From NCBI RefSeq assembly GCF_013149275.1, contig NZ_JABGNA010000005.1, positions 430,045 through 494,044 on the forward strand: a stretch of DNA of 64,000 nucleotides, in the 5' to 3' direction. This document shows, piece by piece, positions 27,075 through 36,630 of this stretch. The notes beneath the pieces were generated by a model. That model saw nothing but the letters and a program-made list of their open reading frames with translations. It made no database searches and was not told the origin of the DNA. The DNA is from Mucilaginibacter sp. SG564. GTDB taxonomy: Bacteria; Bacteroidota; Bacteroidia; Sphingobacteriales; Sphingobacteriaceae. The first letter of the stretch is position 1, and each line of letters begins with the position of its first letter. The position numbers were made by a program, and so were the translations under genes.

Positions 27075-28255
27075 TACCGTTTACCCACATTTGATATACC
27101 GCCAAAATTTGCCGACAAGGTAAAGCGCAGCGTATTGGCTAAAGGACTATTTTGCTGGCTCGCTGCCAGGTATGAAAAATCGAAATTAAAAATATTATAC
27201 TTCATGCCTAAACCCAGGGTTAGATAGTGCCTGTCGCCCTTATCTGGGTTTTCATAAAAATACCCGGCCCTAACCGCGAATTGGTGATTATACCAGTATT
27301 CAACCCCAGGCGAAAAGCTGATCTCTTTCAACTCCTCACTAAAACCTCCCGGAGCATCACCAAACGACTGGAATATACCCGCCGGTACAGATACATCATC
27401 ATCGTGCCCTTTGATGATATTTCCATTCACATCGCGTATGGGAGGTGTAGGCACCAGTAATTTATTGATATCAAAAGTGGCGGTTAATTCATTGGTTTCG
27501 TCAAGCTCCCAGGTATTGGCCACGCCCAATTTTAAATTGGTGGGTAAAAAGTATTTAGGTCCTACATCGCTATAGCCTATTTTTGTGCCTATATTGGAGA
27601 TATGCGCACCAAAGGCAAAAAGATTTTCACTACCCCAGGGCTTTTTATAATACAACGATACATCAGCAGCAATCGCGTTACCCGGCTTGTTAACCTGCCC
27701 CGATCCCTGCGCAAAGGATATACTTGATATGCTTGAACGTATATAACGCAGCGTTAATCCGAGCGACAGATTCTCGCCAAATTTACGGGCAAATGAACCG
27801 TCTATCGAAAACTCGTTTGGCGTATAAGTGCCCTGGTCATTTGACTGATCATCTGTTAATTGAACCGAACCGTAATTAAAATAACGGAGGGATGCTCCAA
27901 TGGTATTACGATCATTCAGTTTATGTGCATAGCTCAGGTAGGAAAGGCTGATATCGGGCACCAAATGTCGTAACCAAGGGCTATAAGATAGCGAAAGTGC
28001 ATCGTTACTCTCCAGAAAAGCGAGTTTGGATGGATTCCAGAAATTGGCGTTAACGTCTGGTGAAATAGCCACACCAGCATCGCCCATAGCTCCCGAACGA
28101 GAATCAGGGGATATATTTAAAAAAGGCACCTGGACCGGTATCGCCTTAATATTGCTCCCATCAGTACTTGTACCTACAGGCGTTTGCGCAATAGCCGAAA
28201 CCGGCAGCAGAAAGAGCACGGAATAAACAAGATAGCGAAAGGTAGAAAACTTCAT
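27074..28255 (-). CDS. porV: Type IX secretion outer-membrane shuttle protein PorV (LptO-like)
   Basis: PorV is a FadL-like beta-barrel that carries type IX cargo from the translocon to the PorU attachment complex. This 393-residue protein has a signal peptide ending SAIAQ, then the family-defining N-terminal region (FLNISPDSRSGAMGDAGVA and ANFWNPSKLAFLE) and alternating barrel strands to the C-terminal aromatic end (LRFTLSANFGGISNVGKR). Transcription is minus-strand with ispF attached. gldJ diverges 240 bases away. porU, usually adjacent, is not in this place. Confidence 0.92.
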   Translation of the reverse strand: MKFSTFRYLVYSVLFLLPVSAIAQTPVGTSTDGSNIKAIPVQVPFLNISPDSRSGAMGDAGVAISPDVNANFWNPSKLAFLESNDALSLSYSPWLRHLVPDISLSYLSYAHKLNDRNTIGASLRYFNYGSVQLTDDQSNDQGTYTPNEFSIDGSFARKFGENLSLGLTLRYIRSSISSISFAQGSGQVNKPGNAIAADVSLYYKKPWGSENLFAFGAHISNIGTKIGYSDVGPKYFLPTNLKLGVANTWELDETNELTATFDINKLLVPTPPIRDVNGNIIKGHDDDVSVPAGIFQSFGDAPGGFSEELKEISFSPGVEYWYNHQFAVRAGYFYENPDKGDRHYLTLGLGMKYNIFNFDFSYLAASQQNSPLANTLRFTLSANFGGISNVGKR

Positions 28256-28495
28256 TGGGTGAATTTAGCTTTTATAATTTAATTCATATACAGGTACTCC
28301 CAAAATTTACTCAGCATTTTTAAAGAACTATTGTAATAATTGCTCAATCAAAAAAAGCAAACCGGTGCAACTAATTTCAACAAATTTTCGTTCAAATGCC
28401 TGATAATAGTTTGAATTATTTTGAATAATGGGTTGTGTGCATTAGCATTATATCCATTTTTTTCTAAATTTACCCTATAATATAACCGTAAAAAT

Positions 28496-30160
28496 ATGAA
28501 AATACTTTTTACTAAAACTGCTTTCGTGCTGTTGGCTGTAAGTGCCGTGGTAAGCAGCTGCAGTAAACAACACGAAACTTCGCAAAAAACCGGGATCACT
28601 TATAACGACAAAAACAATGGTGGTTATGTGCGGTTCAGGCAAACCCATCCCGCACCGGGCCCGGGTCTGGTACCCATTGAGGGTGGTACTTTTGTGATGG
28701 GTGGCAGCGCTGACCAGGATGTTGCTTATGACTATAATAACGTAAAACGCAGAGTAACTGTCCCATCTTTTTACATGGATGAAACCGAGGTATCTAACCA
28801 GGATTGGCTTGATTACCTGCATTGGACGGCTATCACTTTCCCGAATGACCGGGAGTTATATTATGATGCTTTGCCCGATACCCTGGTATGGCGTAAACCC
28901 TTATCGTACAATGAGCCTTATGTAGATAATTACCTGCGTCATCCTGCTTTTCAGGACTATCCTGTAGTGGGTGTAACCTGGGATCAGGCACAGGATTATT
29001 GCCAATGGCGTACCGACCGTACCAATGAAAATATTTTACGTGAATCGGGCCGAATGGTGGCCTGGAAGGATTTAAATGGTGGCAAAAACGGGCAACCGGC
29101 TGCATCAACAGAACCTTACAATAATGACATGTACCTTAACGGTCAGCAAAGAGGTCCCGGGTTTGACGGCAAGAAAATGATGCCGGATCTGAGTCCAAAT
29201 GCCCAGGCCGGCACGGGCAAAAACGGCAAGCCCGTAAGGCCAGTACGTATGGAAGATGGTATACTAAAACAAGGTTACCGTTTACCTTCGGAAGCTGAAT
29301 GGGAATACGCGGCTTTAGCTTTAGCAGGCAATACTCAGTTTGAAAACATCGACGACGGTAAAATGTACCCATGGAATGGTTTGGGCGTACGCTCGGCCAA
29401 GAGCAAAACCCGTGGTTTAATAATGGCTAACTTTAAACGTGGTGCTGGTGATAACGCTGGTGTTGGTGGTTACTTGAATGACAAGGCCGATATTACCGCT
29501 CCGGTACGCTCCTATGCACCAAACGATTTTGGTTTGTATAACATGGCTGGTAACGTAAACGAATGGGTTGCTGATACCTACCGCCAAACCTCATTTGAAG
29601 AGTTTGATGACTTTAACCCCTTCCGTGGTAACGAATACACCAACAAACGTATGGCCGATCCATCAAAAGGTCTTTACGCCAAAGACAAATACGGTCGCCC
29701 GATCAAAGATCCGGCAAAAGCCAACAGAAAATTAAAATACAGTGAGCTTTTAGCCTTGCAAGGTCAGCGTCCGGACTCAACCAATGCAACACAGGCTGCC
29801 CCTGTAGCAAATGGCAGCGTAGCAGCTGCCAATGCGGCAAGTGCTAATGCACAATTAGCTGTCCGCAATTCGGGTAAAGCATTTAATCCCGATTTGAGGG
29901 GAGACAAGGATACCGTTAACCTTGCTCTATACGGAAACACTACGCTTGTTAACAACCGTTCAAAAGTTTACAAGGGTGGCTCATGGAACGATATGGCTTA
30001 TTGGCTAAACCCGGCTACCCGTCGCTTTATGGATCAGGACGAAGCCAGCGCCGAAATCGGTTTCCGCTGCGCGATGACCCTGGTTGGCGCGCCGGAAATT
30101 TACCCGAATGGCAAACCACATTACGGTGTTAAAAAGGCCAAAACTTTTAAATCAAAATAA
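28496..30160 (+). CDS. gldJ: Gliding motility / type IX secretion lipoprotein GldJ
   Basis: A 554-residue lipoprotein with lipobox VVSSC (lipidated Cys near residue 22). It contains a formylglycine-generating-enzyme-like (SUMF1) fold, seen in GGTFVMGGSADQD, DETEVSNQDWLDYLHW, GYRLPSEAEWEYAAL, NMAGNVNEWVADTYR and late KGGSWNDMAYWLNPATRR plus EIGFRCAM. GldJ is closest to GldK but longer and lacks enzyme activity; it supports GldK stability and the periplasmic ring in F. johnsoniae. Length matches GldJ (about 560). An Ala-rich segment (NATQAAPVANGSVAAANAAS) inserts before the last SUMF1 part. A strong terminator follows the stop. Confidence 0.9.
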   Translation: MKILFTKTAFVLLAVSAVVSSCSKQHETSQKTGITYNDKNNGGYVRFRQTHPAPGPGLVPIEGGTFVMGGSADQDVAYDYNNVKRRVTVPSFYMDETEVSNQDWLDYLHWTAITFPNDRELYYDALPDTLVWRKPLSYNEPYVDNYLRHPAFQDYPVVGVTWDQAQDYCQWRTDRTNENILRESGRMVAWKDLNGGKNGQPAASTEPYNNDMYLNGQQRGPGFDGKKMMPDLSPNAQAGTGKNGKPVRPVRMEDGILKQGYRLPSEAEWEYAALALAGNTQFENIDDGKMYPWNGLGVRSAKSKTRGLIMANFKRGAGDNAGVGGYLNDKADITAPVRSYAPNDFGLYNMAGNVNEWVADTYRQTSFEEFDDFNPFRGNEYTNKRMADPSKGLYAKDKYGRPIKDPAKANRKLKYSELLALQGQRPDSTNATQAAPVANGSVAAANAASANAQLAVRNSGKAFNPDLRGDKDTVNLALYGNTTLVNNRSKVYKGGSWNDMAYWLNPATRRFMDQDEASAEIGFRCAMTLVGAPEIYPNGKPHYGVKKAKTFKSK

Positions 30161-30180
30161 AATATTCTTCTTATTTATAA

Positions 30181-30213
30181 AAAAAGCCATCTGGTAAACA
30201 GATGGCTTTTTTT
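30181..30213. terminator. gldJ: Rho-independent terminator after gldJ
   Basis: 'agccatctg' (30185-30193) pairs perfectly with 'cagatggct' (30199-30207) around a 5-base loop, with A run before and T run after, so it works in both directions. Confidence 0.9.
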
Positions 30214-30406
30214 ATACTCATATTTCCAGCTCATGTATGGAGGCTTCCTTGTAGTCTTCTTTAACAACAAAAAGGCTCCGTTATTTAGCCATCTTCTGCT
30301 ACAGCTTCATTTCATCATATATAATCAAAGGATAATATCCGCATTCTGTGATAATCAATTAATTTAAAAAAATGACTATGCGCTTTAATACGCCTGTTTT
30401 CCTTAT

Positions 30407-30448
30407 AACAAAAAAAGCCCCGGCCTATATAGCCAGGGCTTTTTTGTT
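30407..30448. terminator. Rho-independent terminator of the SusCD operon
   Basis: 'aacaaaaaaagccc' pairs with 'agggcttttttgtt', with an inner 'ggc'/'gcc' pairing. On the minus strand it lies 11 bases after the SusD stop codon. The 190 bases between this and the gldJ terminator hold no credible gene. Confidence 0.88.
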
Positions 30449-30458
30449 CAATAGTATT

Positions 30459-31871
30459 TTATTGATAACCTTCGTTTTGCGTTAAGTTCGGATTTGCATC
30501 CCGCTCACGTTTAGGTATCGGAAATATCAACTTTGGTGAATTCCACACGTAAGTATCAGTTACATTACCATCATCGTCATGGAGTATTACCGATTCATGA
30601 TAACGTTTTAAGTCGTTTAACCTGAAACCTTCAAAAGCAAGCTCAACTCTGCGTTCCTGCTTAACGGCAGCAAATAAACCATCAAAATCTGTTGCTGTGG
30701 TATTATCTAATTTAGCCCGGTTCCTTACTACATTTATATCTGCTGCAGCACCGGTTAAATCAGCAGATGGCTTTCTTAACCTCGCTTCTGCTCTGATCAA
30801 ATATACTTCGGCTAAACGCATTAAAAGAATATTGCCATACAGGTTGTTAAATTTTGAAGTAAAGGTATCACCTCCCGAGTCTGTAAATTCATTGGCCCTG
30901 TCATCGCCTTCTTCATAACGGTCAAAATGCTGTTGATTTATTACAGTTTCGCCACGCCCGCCAAAATTGCTGGCTGCAAAAACTTCATTTAGTGCATTAA
31001 AGCCCGACTGGCTCGACATTTGAATAGCAAAAATATCTTCGGAAGTATTAAATACGTGTGTGGCCTGAGGAGGAACCTGAAACTCATCAACAAATTTGGG
31101 CACCAGAGTAAAATCACCGCTGTTGATCACTTTAGATGCTTCAGTTTCTGCAAGTACAAAATTTTCCTGGGTAAGGTAAATCCTCGCTAAAACAGTTGAT
31201 GCAGCTGATGAGCTTGCATAAGTCGATCTCCCAACTACAAGATTAGCTTCCGCTTCCTGCAAATCGGCAATAGCTTGCGCATATACCTCGGCTACGGTAT
31301 TACGTTTCACTTTTTGTATACCTGCTATTGTAGTAGTGGGTGTAAGGACAATCGGTACGCCAGGGTTTGAAGAAGGGGTACCGTCATTCCAGGCCTTACC
31401 AAATATCCTTACCAGGTCAAAATAGGTCATACCGCGTAAAAACTTGGCTTCTGCCTGTACCCTTACCTTTTTACCTTTCGCAGTATCAACTAAATTGATA
31501 TTAGCCAAAACCGTATTACACACGTTTATAGTATTATAGCCACTATTCCAAACACCTTCAACAAAAGCATTGTTAACAGTGATCGTTTTATTACTTAGCT
31601 CCGTATATTCTGAAAATGAGCCAAAATAGGAGAAATCGCCATCATCGCCCAAAAAATCAGTAGTTGACATGAGCCTGCCACCATAAATACCCCGTAAAGC
31701 GGCGGCAGTATATGCGCCAATCAGCACACCTTCAACATCTTTAGAGTTTTTTATCGCCTGATCTGCCTCAACATCGTTTTGAGGCTTAATATCTAGTTGC
31801 TTTTTGCAACTGGAGCTATACAGCATTACCAATGTACTTAATGCTATGATTGAATATTTAATTTTTTTCAT
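30459..31871 (-). CDS. SusD/RagB-family nutrient-binding outer-membrane lipoprotein
   Basis: A 470-residue lipoprotein with lipobox YSSSC (lipidated Cys at about residue 22) and the SusD start KKQLDIKPQNDVE. It has the TPR-like helical core (LRGMTYFDLVRIFGKAWND, LQEAEANL, ARIYLTQENFVLAETEASKVI) and the C-terminal RxxELAFEGFRLNDLKRY hallmark. SusD forms the lid on the SusC barrel and binds glycans or peptides outside the cell. It follows susC by 15 bases. Ligand cannot be inferred since no enzyme or regulator gene is cotranscribed. Confidence 0.95.
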   Translation of the reverse strand: MKKIKYSIIALSTLVMLYSSSCKKQLDIKPQNDVEADQAIKNSKDVEGVLIGAYTAAALRGIYGGRLMSTTDFLGDDGDFSYFGSFSEYTELSNKTITVNNAFVEGVWNSGYNTINVCNTVLANINLVDTAKGKKVRVQAEAKFLRGMTYFDLVRIFGKAWNDGTPSSNPGVPIVLTPTTTIAGIQKVKRNTVAEVYAQAIADLQEAEANLVVGRSTYASSSAASTVLARIYLTQENFVLAETEASKVINSGDFTLVPKFVDEFQVPPQATHVFNTSEDIFAIQMSSQSGFNALNEVFAASNFGGRGETVINQQHFDRYEEGDDRANEFTDSGGDTFTSKFNNLYGNILLMRLAEVYLIRAEARLRKPSADLTGAAADINVVRNRAKLDNTTATDFDGLFAAVKQERRVELAFEGFRLNDLKRYHESVILHDDDGNVTDTYVWNSPKLIFPIPKRERDANPNLTQNEGYQ

Positions 31872-31886
31872 CTTTTTCAGCTTAAT

Positions 31887-34800
31887 TTAAAAGCCCACGT
31901 TAATTCCAAAAGTGATTGTTTTAGCCTGTGGTGCAGCATAGAAGTCATAGCCCTGGGTTATATTTCCCGAAAAAGCATCTGAATTTAACTCCGGATCCCA
32001 GCCTTTATATTTGGTCCAGGTCGCGAGGTTAGTTGCCTGTGCATATATTCTAAGGCTCTGCAATTTAATTTTGGTCAATATCTCCTTGGGGAAATTATAA
32101 CCTATAATAATATTTTTTAACCTTACATATGACCCATCCTCAATATATCTTGAGCTTGGGCTAATACCGTTACCACCAAATAAACGAGCCTGTGGTACAT
32201 TGGTAATATCGCCTGGCTTTTTCCATGAGTTTAGCTGATCAATGGTTTGATTGTCATAACCATTGCTACCGCTTGATGACATGTACTGCCCAGCTCCGTT
32301 ATAGATGTTGTTGCCCTGAACAGCTTGCAATAAGAAACTAAAATCAAAACCCTTAAAAGCTACCGAGTTGTTTAAGCCCGCTATATATTTAGGGTTTGGA
32401 TCGCCAATTTTAACTGGCGTTGCCTGATTATAATCACTGGTTTTAGTCCTGTCGCGCTGACCATTTCCCATATCTGTGTTTTTGTAATAAAGCGCATCAC
32501 CATTAGCAGGGTCAGCGCCTGCAAATTCTGGTGCAAAAAACACGCCCAATGGCTGGCCTTCAACTGCACGGTTTACGGCATCGCCGCTACCGGTAATCAC
32601 CTGCCCTTTCAAATCGGTAATCTTGTTGCGGTTAATGGATAGGTTAACGCTGGTTGACCACTTAACCACACCAACAAGGTTTTTGGAATCAATTTGCAGC
32701 TCAAATCCTCTATTTTGCAGTTTACCCAAATTTTGAGTAATAGTTGTATAGCCCGAAGTACCAGGTACCTGTACATTTAATAAAAGATCCCTTGTTTTTT
32801 TCTGATAAACATCAAACGTTCCAGCTAAGCGCCCTTCGAAAAAACCTATATCCAAACCAAGATCAGCTTGTGCGGTAGTTTCCCACTTCAAATCAGGGTT
32901 GGGTAGTTGCGTTGGCCTTGCACCCGCTACACCAGCGTAGCCAAATGCACTAAATAGTCCGCGTGCCGGGAAATTACCAATCTCGGAGTTGCCTGTAAGA
33001 CCATAACTGGCTCTTAACTTTAACTCAGAAACAAGTTGTTGTTTCTTCATAAAGCTTTCTTCTGAAACAACCCAACCCACTGAACCTGCAGGGAAAAATC
33101 CATAACGGTGATTGTCACCAAATCTTGATGAACCATCAACACGTCCACTTAATGACAGCAAGTATCTCTCGTCATATTTATAATTCACCCTACTGAAATA
33201 TGACAATAAGGAGTAAGCCGAAGTAGTTGATGATCCTGAAATAATGTTTGCCGAACTGGTCAACTTTTTATAAGCATCACTCGGAAACTGCGTACCCTGT
33301 AATTGGTTAAGATCATTTTGTTGCCTTTGATAGGTCATACCGCCAACTGCGTCTATATGGCTTTTATCAATATCCTTCGTAAACTGCAAAAAGTTGTTTG
33401 TGTTAAAGTTTACCGATGATACTGACGAACTGAAACCTGTTCCATTTGGTGTAGAAGTATTACGAACAGTAAGGCTGCCGGTATAAGTATCTTCGCCAGA
33501 ATTTAATATATCAACGCCAACCTCTGATCTGAAATTTAAAAAGGGAAGTAATTTTACCTGCGCAAAAACATTCCCCAGGTTGCGGTAATCCGTTGTTTTA
33601 TAATAACCATCGATAGCATTCAGTATCGGGTTAAAATAAGTAGGATAATTAGTGTTTGGTTCGCCTGTTGTTGGATCTAAAGCGCCACTGACCAAGCCGG
33701 TACGCGGGTCAATTGCCGGTGTAATTGGAGCCAAAGCTACAATTTGCATCGGTGTTGAAAACGCGTTATCATTATCTAAACGATTATTTCTGGTACGCGA
33801 AATACTTAAGTTTGCACCCACAGTTAACCAACTAGTAGCCTGGTTCTCGATATTAGTTCTGAAACTATATTGGTTAATTGAATTATTGAGCAGATATCCT
33901 TTTTGGTTATTATAGGTGCCTGACATATAAAACTTGGTTTTATCATTACCACCAGAAAACACCAAGTTATAGTTTTGTACAGGCGCGTGCTGTACGATCT
34001 CATCAAACCAGTTGGTATTTACCTTATAGGTTTTATAATCATCATTACCAGCCGAGTATCTTTTTAACCTCGCCTCGATTGAAGCTGATGAAACCCCTCC
34101 GTTTTCAGCAGCTTCACGCATATAGGCAACGTATTGTTGAGCATTCATAAACTCACGTTCATGTGTGGGTTTGCTAAAACCGTAATATTGATTATAACTA
34201 ATATTTGTTTTACCCGCTTTACCCTTTTTTGTTGTAACCAATACTACCCCATTTGATGCCCTTGAACCGTAGATTGCAGCTGCAGAAGCATCTTTCAATA
34301 TTTCAATAGATTCAATATCATTTTGGTTGAGATCCACCAGCGGATTGGTTGACGCACCATTAGTCGAAAAATCATCAACCGTAATAGGCAAACCATCTAC
34401 TACATATAGCGGCTGGCTGCCGGCCGATACCGACGAAGCACCGCGTACACGTACCTGTATGCCCTGGCCCAGCTTACCATTCTGCGCTTGTATGTAAACA
34501 CCCGGTGTTCTGCCTTGTATTGCCGACTCTAAACTGGGTACAGGGATGTTTGCAATATCTGCTCCTTTGACCTGAGATACAGAGCCCGTTAATGATCGCT
34601 TACTCTGTGTTCCGTAGCCTACAACCACTACTTCAGAGAGTTGTTTTGAATCTGACTCCAGTTGTACATTTAGAGGTTTGTTACTAATGGGAGCTTCGAT
34701 TTCTTTAAATCCAAGAAATTTAAAAACCAGCACCTTTGCGGTAGCCGAAACGGTGAGGCTGAATGTACCATTTGGACCGGTTTGAGTGCCTGTTCCCTGA

Positions 34801-34943
34801 GCCCCCTTCACAGTTACACTTACCCCAGGTAAGGGCGAACCGTCTTTCTGATCTGTTACTTTACCTGTAATAATACGGCTTTGTGCTAAACCAAATGTAA
34901 TACAAGAAAACAACAACAAAATTGTTAGTAAATTTTTCTTCAT
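31887..34943 (-). CDS. SusC/RagA-family TonB-dependent outer-membrane transporter
   Basis: A 1018-residue transporter with signal peptide (residues 1-20, ending GLAQ), a carboxypeptidase-like regulatory domain (about 24-100, GKVTDQKDGSPLPGVSVTVKG), the SusC signature VVVVGYGTQSKRSLTGSV, a plug domain (about 115-230, with DASAAAIYGSRASNGVV) and a 22-strand-type barrel ending in an aromatic FGINVGF. No STN domain is present at the N-terminus, so it is not of the class that signals to an ECF anti-sigma factor. Energy would come from the TonB-ExbBD system such as the one at 56-59 kb. A hairpin lies just upstream of the start. Confidence 0.96.
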   Translation of the reverse strand: MKKNLLTILLLFSCITFGLAQSRIITGKVTDQKDGSPLPGVSVTVKGAQGTGTQTGPNGTFSLTVSATAKVLVFKFLGFKEIEAPISNKPLNVQLESDSKQLSEVVVVGYGTQSKRSLTGSVSQVKGADIANIPVPSLESAIQGRTPGVYIQAQNGKLGQGIQVRVRGASSVSAGSQPLYVVDGLPITVDDFSTNGASTNPLVDLNQNDIESIEILKDASAAAIYGSRASNGVVLVTTKKGKAGKTNISYNQYYGFSKPTHEREFMNAQQYVAYMREAAENGGVSSASIEARLKRYSAGNDDYKTYKVNTNWFDEIVQHAPVQNYNLVFSGGNDKTKFYMSGTYNNQKGYLLNNSINQYSFRTNIENQATSWLTVGANLSISRTRNNRLDNDNAFSTPMQIVALAPITPAIDPRTGLVSGALDPTTGEPNTNYPTYFNPILNAIDGYYKTTDYRNLGNVFAQVKLLPFLNFRSEVGVDILNSGEDTYTGSLTVRNTSTPNGTGFSSSVSSVNFNTNNFLQFTKDIDKSHIDAVGGMTYQRQQNDLNQLQGTQFPSDAYKKLTSSANIISGSSTTSAYSLLSYFSRVNYKYDERYLLSLSGRVDGSSRFGDNHRYGFFPAGSVGWVVSEESFMKKQQLVSELKLRASYGLTGNSEIGNFPARGLFSAFGYAGVAGARPTQLPNPDLKWETTAQADLGLDIGFFEGRLAGTFDVYQKKTRDLLLNVQVPGTSGYTTITQNLGKLQNRGFELQIDSKNLVGVVKWSTSVNLSINRNKITDLKGQVITGSGDAVNRAVEGQPLGVFFAPEFAGADPANGDALYYKNTDMGNGQRDRTKTSDYNQATPVKIGDPNPKYIAGLNNSVAFKGFDFSFLLQAVQGNNIYNGAGQYMSSSGSNGYDNQTIDQLNSWKKPGDITNVPQARLFGGNGISPSSRYIEDGSYVRLKNIIIGYNFPKEILTKIKLQSLRIYAQATNLATWTKYKGWDPELNSDAFSGNITQGYDFYAAPQAKTITFGINVGF

Positions 34944-34953
34944 ATAATCAGTA

Positions 34954-34970
34954 TTGAGTTAAAAACTCAA
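34954..34970 (-). promoter_or_regulatory. Leader hairpin upstream of susC-like gene
   Basis: 'ttgagttaaaaactcaa' is a perfect 7-bp stem with a 3-base loop ending 11 bases before the ATG on the minus strand. It would lie in the 5' leader or could be a small operator. No promoter box with good spacing was found in the 210-base gap. Confidence 0.35.
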
Positions 34971-35130
34971 GCTAATAAAAATCGGGGGCAAAAACAATAA
35001 AAATCTTAAAAAAGCGTTCCCTTCATTGCAATTTGTATCAAATACTGGTCAAAAACTAACTAATTGATGATCAAAATTTTACCTAAACAGAAATATCGAC
35101 CAATTACCGGTGATATCCTCTATTTTTATA

Positions 35131-35154
35131 AAAAAACACCCAGAACAAGTGTTT
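35131..35154 (-). terminator. Rho-independent terminator at the end of the nuo-to-DUF4159 run
   Basis: On the minus strand 'aaacac' and 'gtgttt' form a short stem around 'ttgttctggg' followed by a run of seven T, placed directly after the DUF4159 stop codon (35155-35157). It is the first terminator met downstream of nuoA in that direction. Confidence 0.6.
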
Positions 35155-35817
35155 CTACTGTGTAAATATGTATTGAATAAGATTTGCACCCATTTTTAGT
35201 GCTTTTAAGCGTGCTTCCTGGGTATCACCGGCATAAGTACCATAATCTTCCCATCCATTACCTAAATCGCACTCATAGGTATAGAAACACACCAAACGGC
35301 CTTTGTAGATGAGCCCAAAGCCCTGTGCCCGTTTACCATCGTGTTCATGGATCTTGGGTAATCCATTAGGGAAAGGGTATTTTTGATGATAGATAGGATG
35401 ATTAACCGGCAATTCCACAAAATCAAGCTCCGGAAAAACCCTTTTCATTTGCGGACGAATAAATTTATCGAGGCCATAATTATCGTCGATATGTAAAAAA
35501 CCGCCTCCGGTTAAATACTTGCGCAGGTTGCGGGCTTCCTGATCGGTAAATATCACGTTGCCGTGGCCGGTCATAAATGTGAAAGGATAATTGAACAAGG
35601 AACTGCCGCCCACTTCCACTACGTCATCATCGGCTTCAAAATTTGTTTTTAAATTTTCGTTACAAAATTTGATCAGGTTGGGGAGTGCTGTACGGTCGCC
35701 ATACCAATCACCGCCGCCATTATATTTAAGCCGTGCAATTTTATAAGCAGGATTGTTAAAACCGCTCATCAGTATGATGGCTGTAAAAGCAATTACAAAA
35801 ATCTTAATGGTCTTCAT
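35155..35817 (-). CDS. DUF4159 domain-containing exported protein
   Basis: A 220-residue protein with signal peptide-like N-terminus (MKTIKIFVIAFTAIILMSGF) and a DUF4159 body from about residue 25: IARLKYNGGGDWYGDRTALPNL, then FMTGHGNVIFTDQEARNLRKYL, GGGFLHIDDNYGLDKFIRPQ and an AQGFGLIYKGRLVCFYTYECDLGNGWE-like end (shown here only in part). The fold resembles a class I glutamine amidotransferase-like domain lacking catalytic Cys. Function is unknown. Its start overlaps rsmE by 4 bases, so the two are coupled. Confidence 0.85.
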   Translation of the reverse strand: MKTIKIFVIAFTAIILMSGFNNPAYKIARLKYNGGGDWYGDRTALPNLIKFCNENLKTNFEADDDVVEVGGSSLFNYPFTFMTGHGNVIFTDQEARNLRKYLTGGGFLHIDDNYGLDKFIRPQMKRVFPELDFVELPVNHPIYHQKYPFPNGLPKIHEHDGKRAQGFGLIYKGRLVCFYTYECDLGNGWEDYGTYAGDTQEARLKALKMGANLIQYIFTQ

Positions 35818-36524
35818 ACGCGGTTCAAAAAGTTCACCTCAAAGCAGGCCTCAAGTGCCGCGGTTTCGGTGCGCAGGCGGCTTATACCTAAAGTTATGGG
35901 TTTAAACCCGTTTTGCAAAGCGCTTTCTATTTCGGCAGGGGCGAAATCGCCTTCAGGCCCTATCAATATCAGGTAACGGCCCTGTTGTTGTAATTCATCA
36001 CGCAGGCTAAGCTTGTCGCCTGGCTCGCAGTGAGCAATATACTTTTGCCCGTCAAACGGACGTGTCAGTAGCTCATTTAGTTTCACGGGCTCGTTTAAAA
36101 CGGGATGATAGGCTTTAAGGGATTGCTTTATCGCAGCGGTAATAATCTTGTTAAGCCTCTCGGTCTTGGCCTCCTTACGCTCAGATCGTTGACTGATGAT
36201 CAAGGATATTTCATCAATACCAATCTCTGTAGCTTTTTCCAGAAACCACTCCAGGCGCTCTATATTTTTCGTGGGGGCAACTGCTAAATGCAGGTAATGG
36301 TTACGCTTATTAAAATCAGTTGTAACCGAAGTAATACTTAATATGGTACGTTTGGGGTGGGCATCATGTATAAACGCGGTATAAAATCCTCCGCGGCCAT
36401 CAATTAATTGAACTTCGCTGCCTGCTTCCAACCGCAACACACGAATGGCGTGTTTACTTTCTTCCTCACTAAGAAAGTACTGAGGGTGTGCGGAGTCGAT
36501 ATCAGGTGTGTAGAATAGATGCAT
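35814..36524 (-). CDS. rsmE: 16S rRNA (uracil(1498)-N3)-methyltransferase
   Basis: RsmE methylates U1498 near the decoding site of 16S rRNA. The 236-residue protein has an N-terminal PUA-like part (HAIRVLRLEAGSEVQLIDGRGG) and a C-terminal SPOUT knot with LIGPEGDFAPAEIESA and LGISRLRTETA. Length is normal. An AGTATCAAG palindrome begins six bases upstream of the start, and the gene is coupled to DUF4159 downstream. Confidence 0.95.
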   Translation of the reverse strand: MHLFYTPDIDSAHPQYFLSEEESKHAIRVLRLEAGSEVQLIDGRGGFYTAFIHDAHPKRTILSITSVTTDFNKRNHYLHLAVAPTKNIERLEWFLEKATEIGIDEISLIISQRSERKEAKTERLNKIITAAIKQSLKAYHPVLNEPVKLNELLTRPFDGQKYIAHCEPGDKLSLRDELQQQGRYLILIGPEGDFAPAEIESALQNGFKPITLGISRLRTETAALEACFEVNFLNRV

Positions 36525-36530
36525 TTGATT

Positions 36531-36630
36531 AGTATCAAGTAGTTAGTATCAAGTATCACGACAGCTGCATTTACTTCAAGTAGTTAAAAAATCTTGATAC
36601 TTGATACTAACTACTTGATACCTGCTACTA
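36531..36630. repeat. Palindromic repeat, AGTATCAAGTAGTTAGTATCAAG type
   Basis: Arms at about 36531-36560 and 36590-36620 are inverted copies, nearly perfect over 28 bases, around a 30-base core. The right end merges with the stop codon (36628-36630) of the CBS protein gene. It is the same family as 12593-12735 and 51511-51606. Confidence 0.85.

Noticed and set aside
30371..30481. 36-codon plus-strand frame before the SusD gene
   Set aside because: It runs through the terminator hairpin and into the antisense of SusD.
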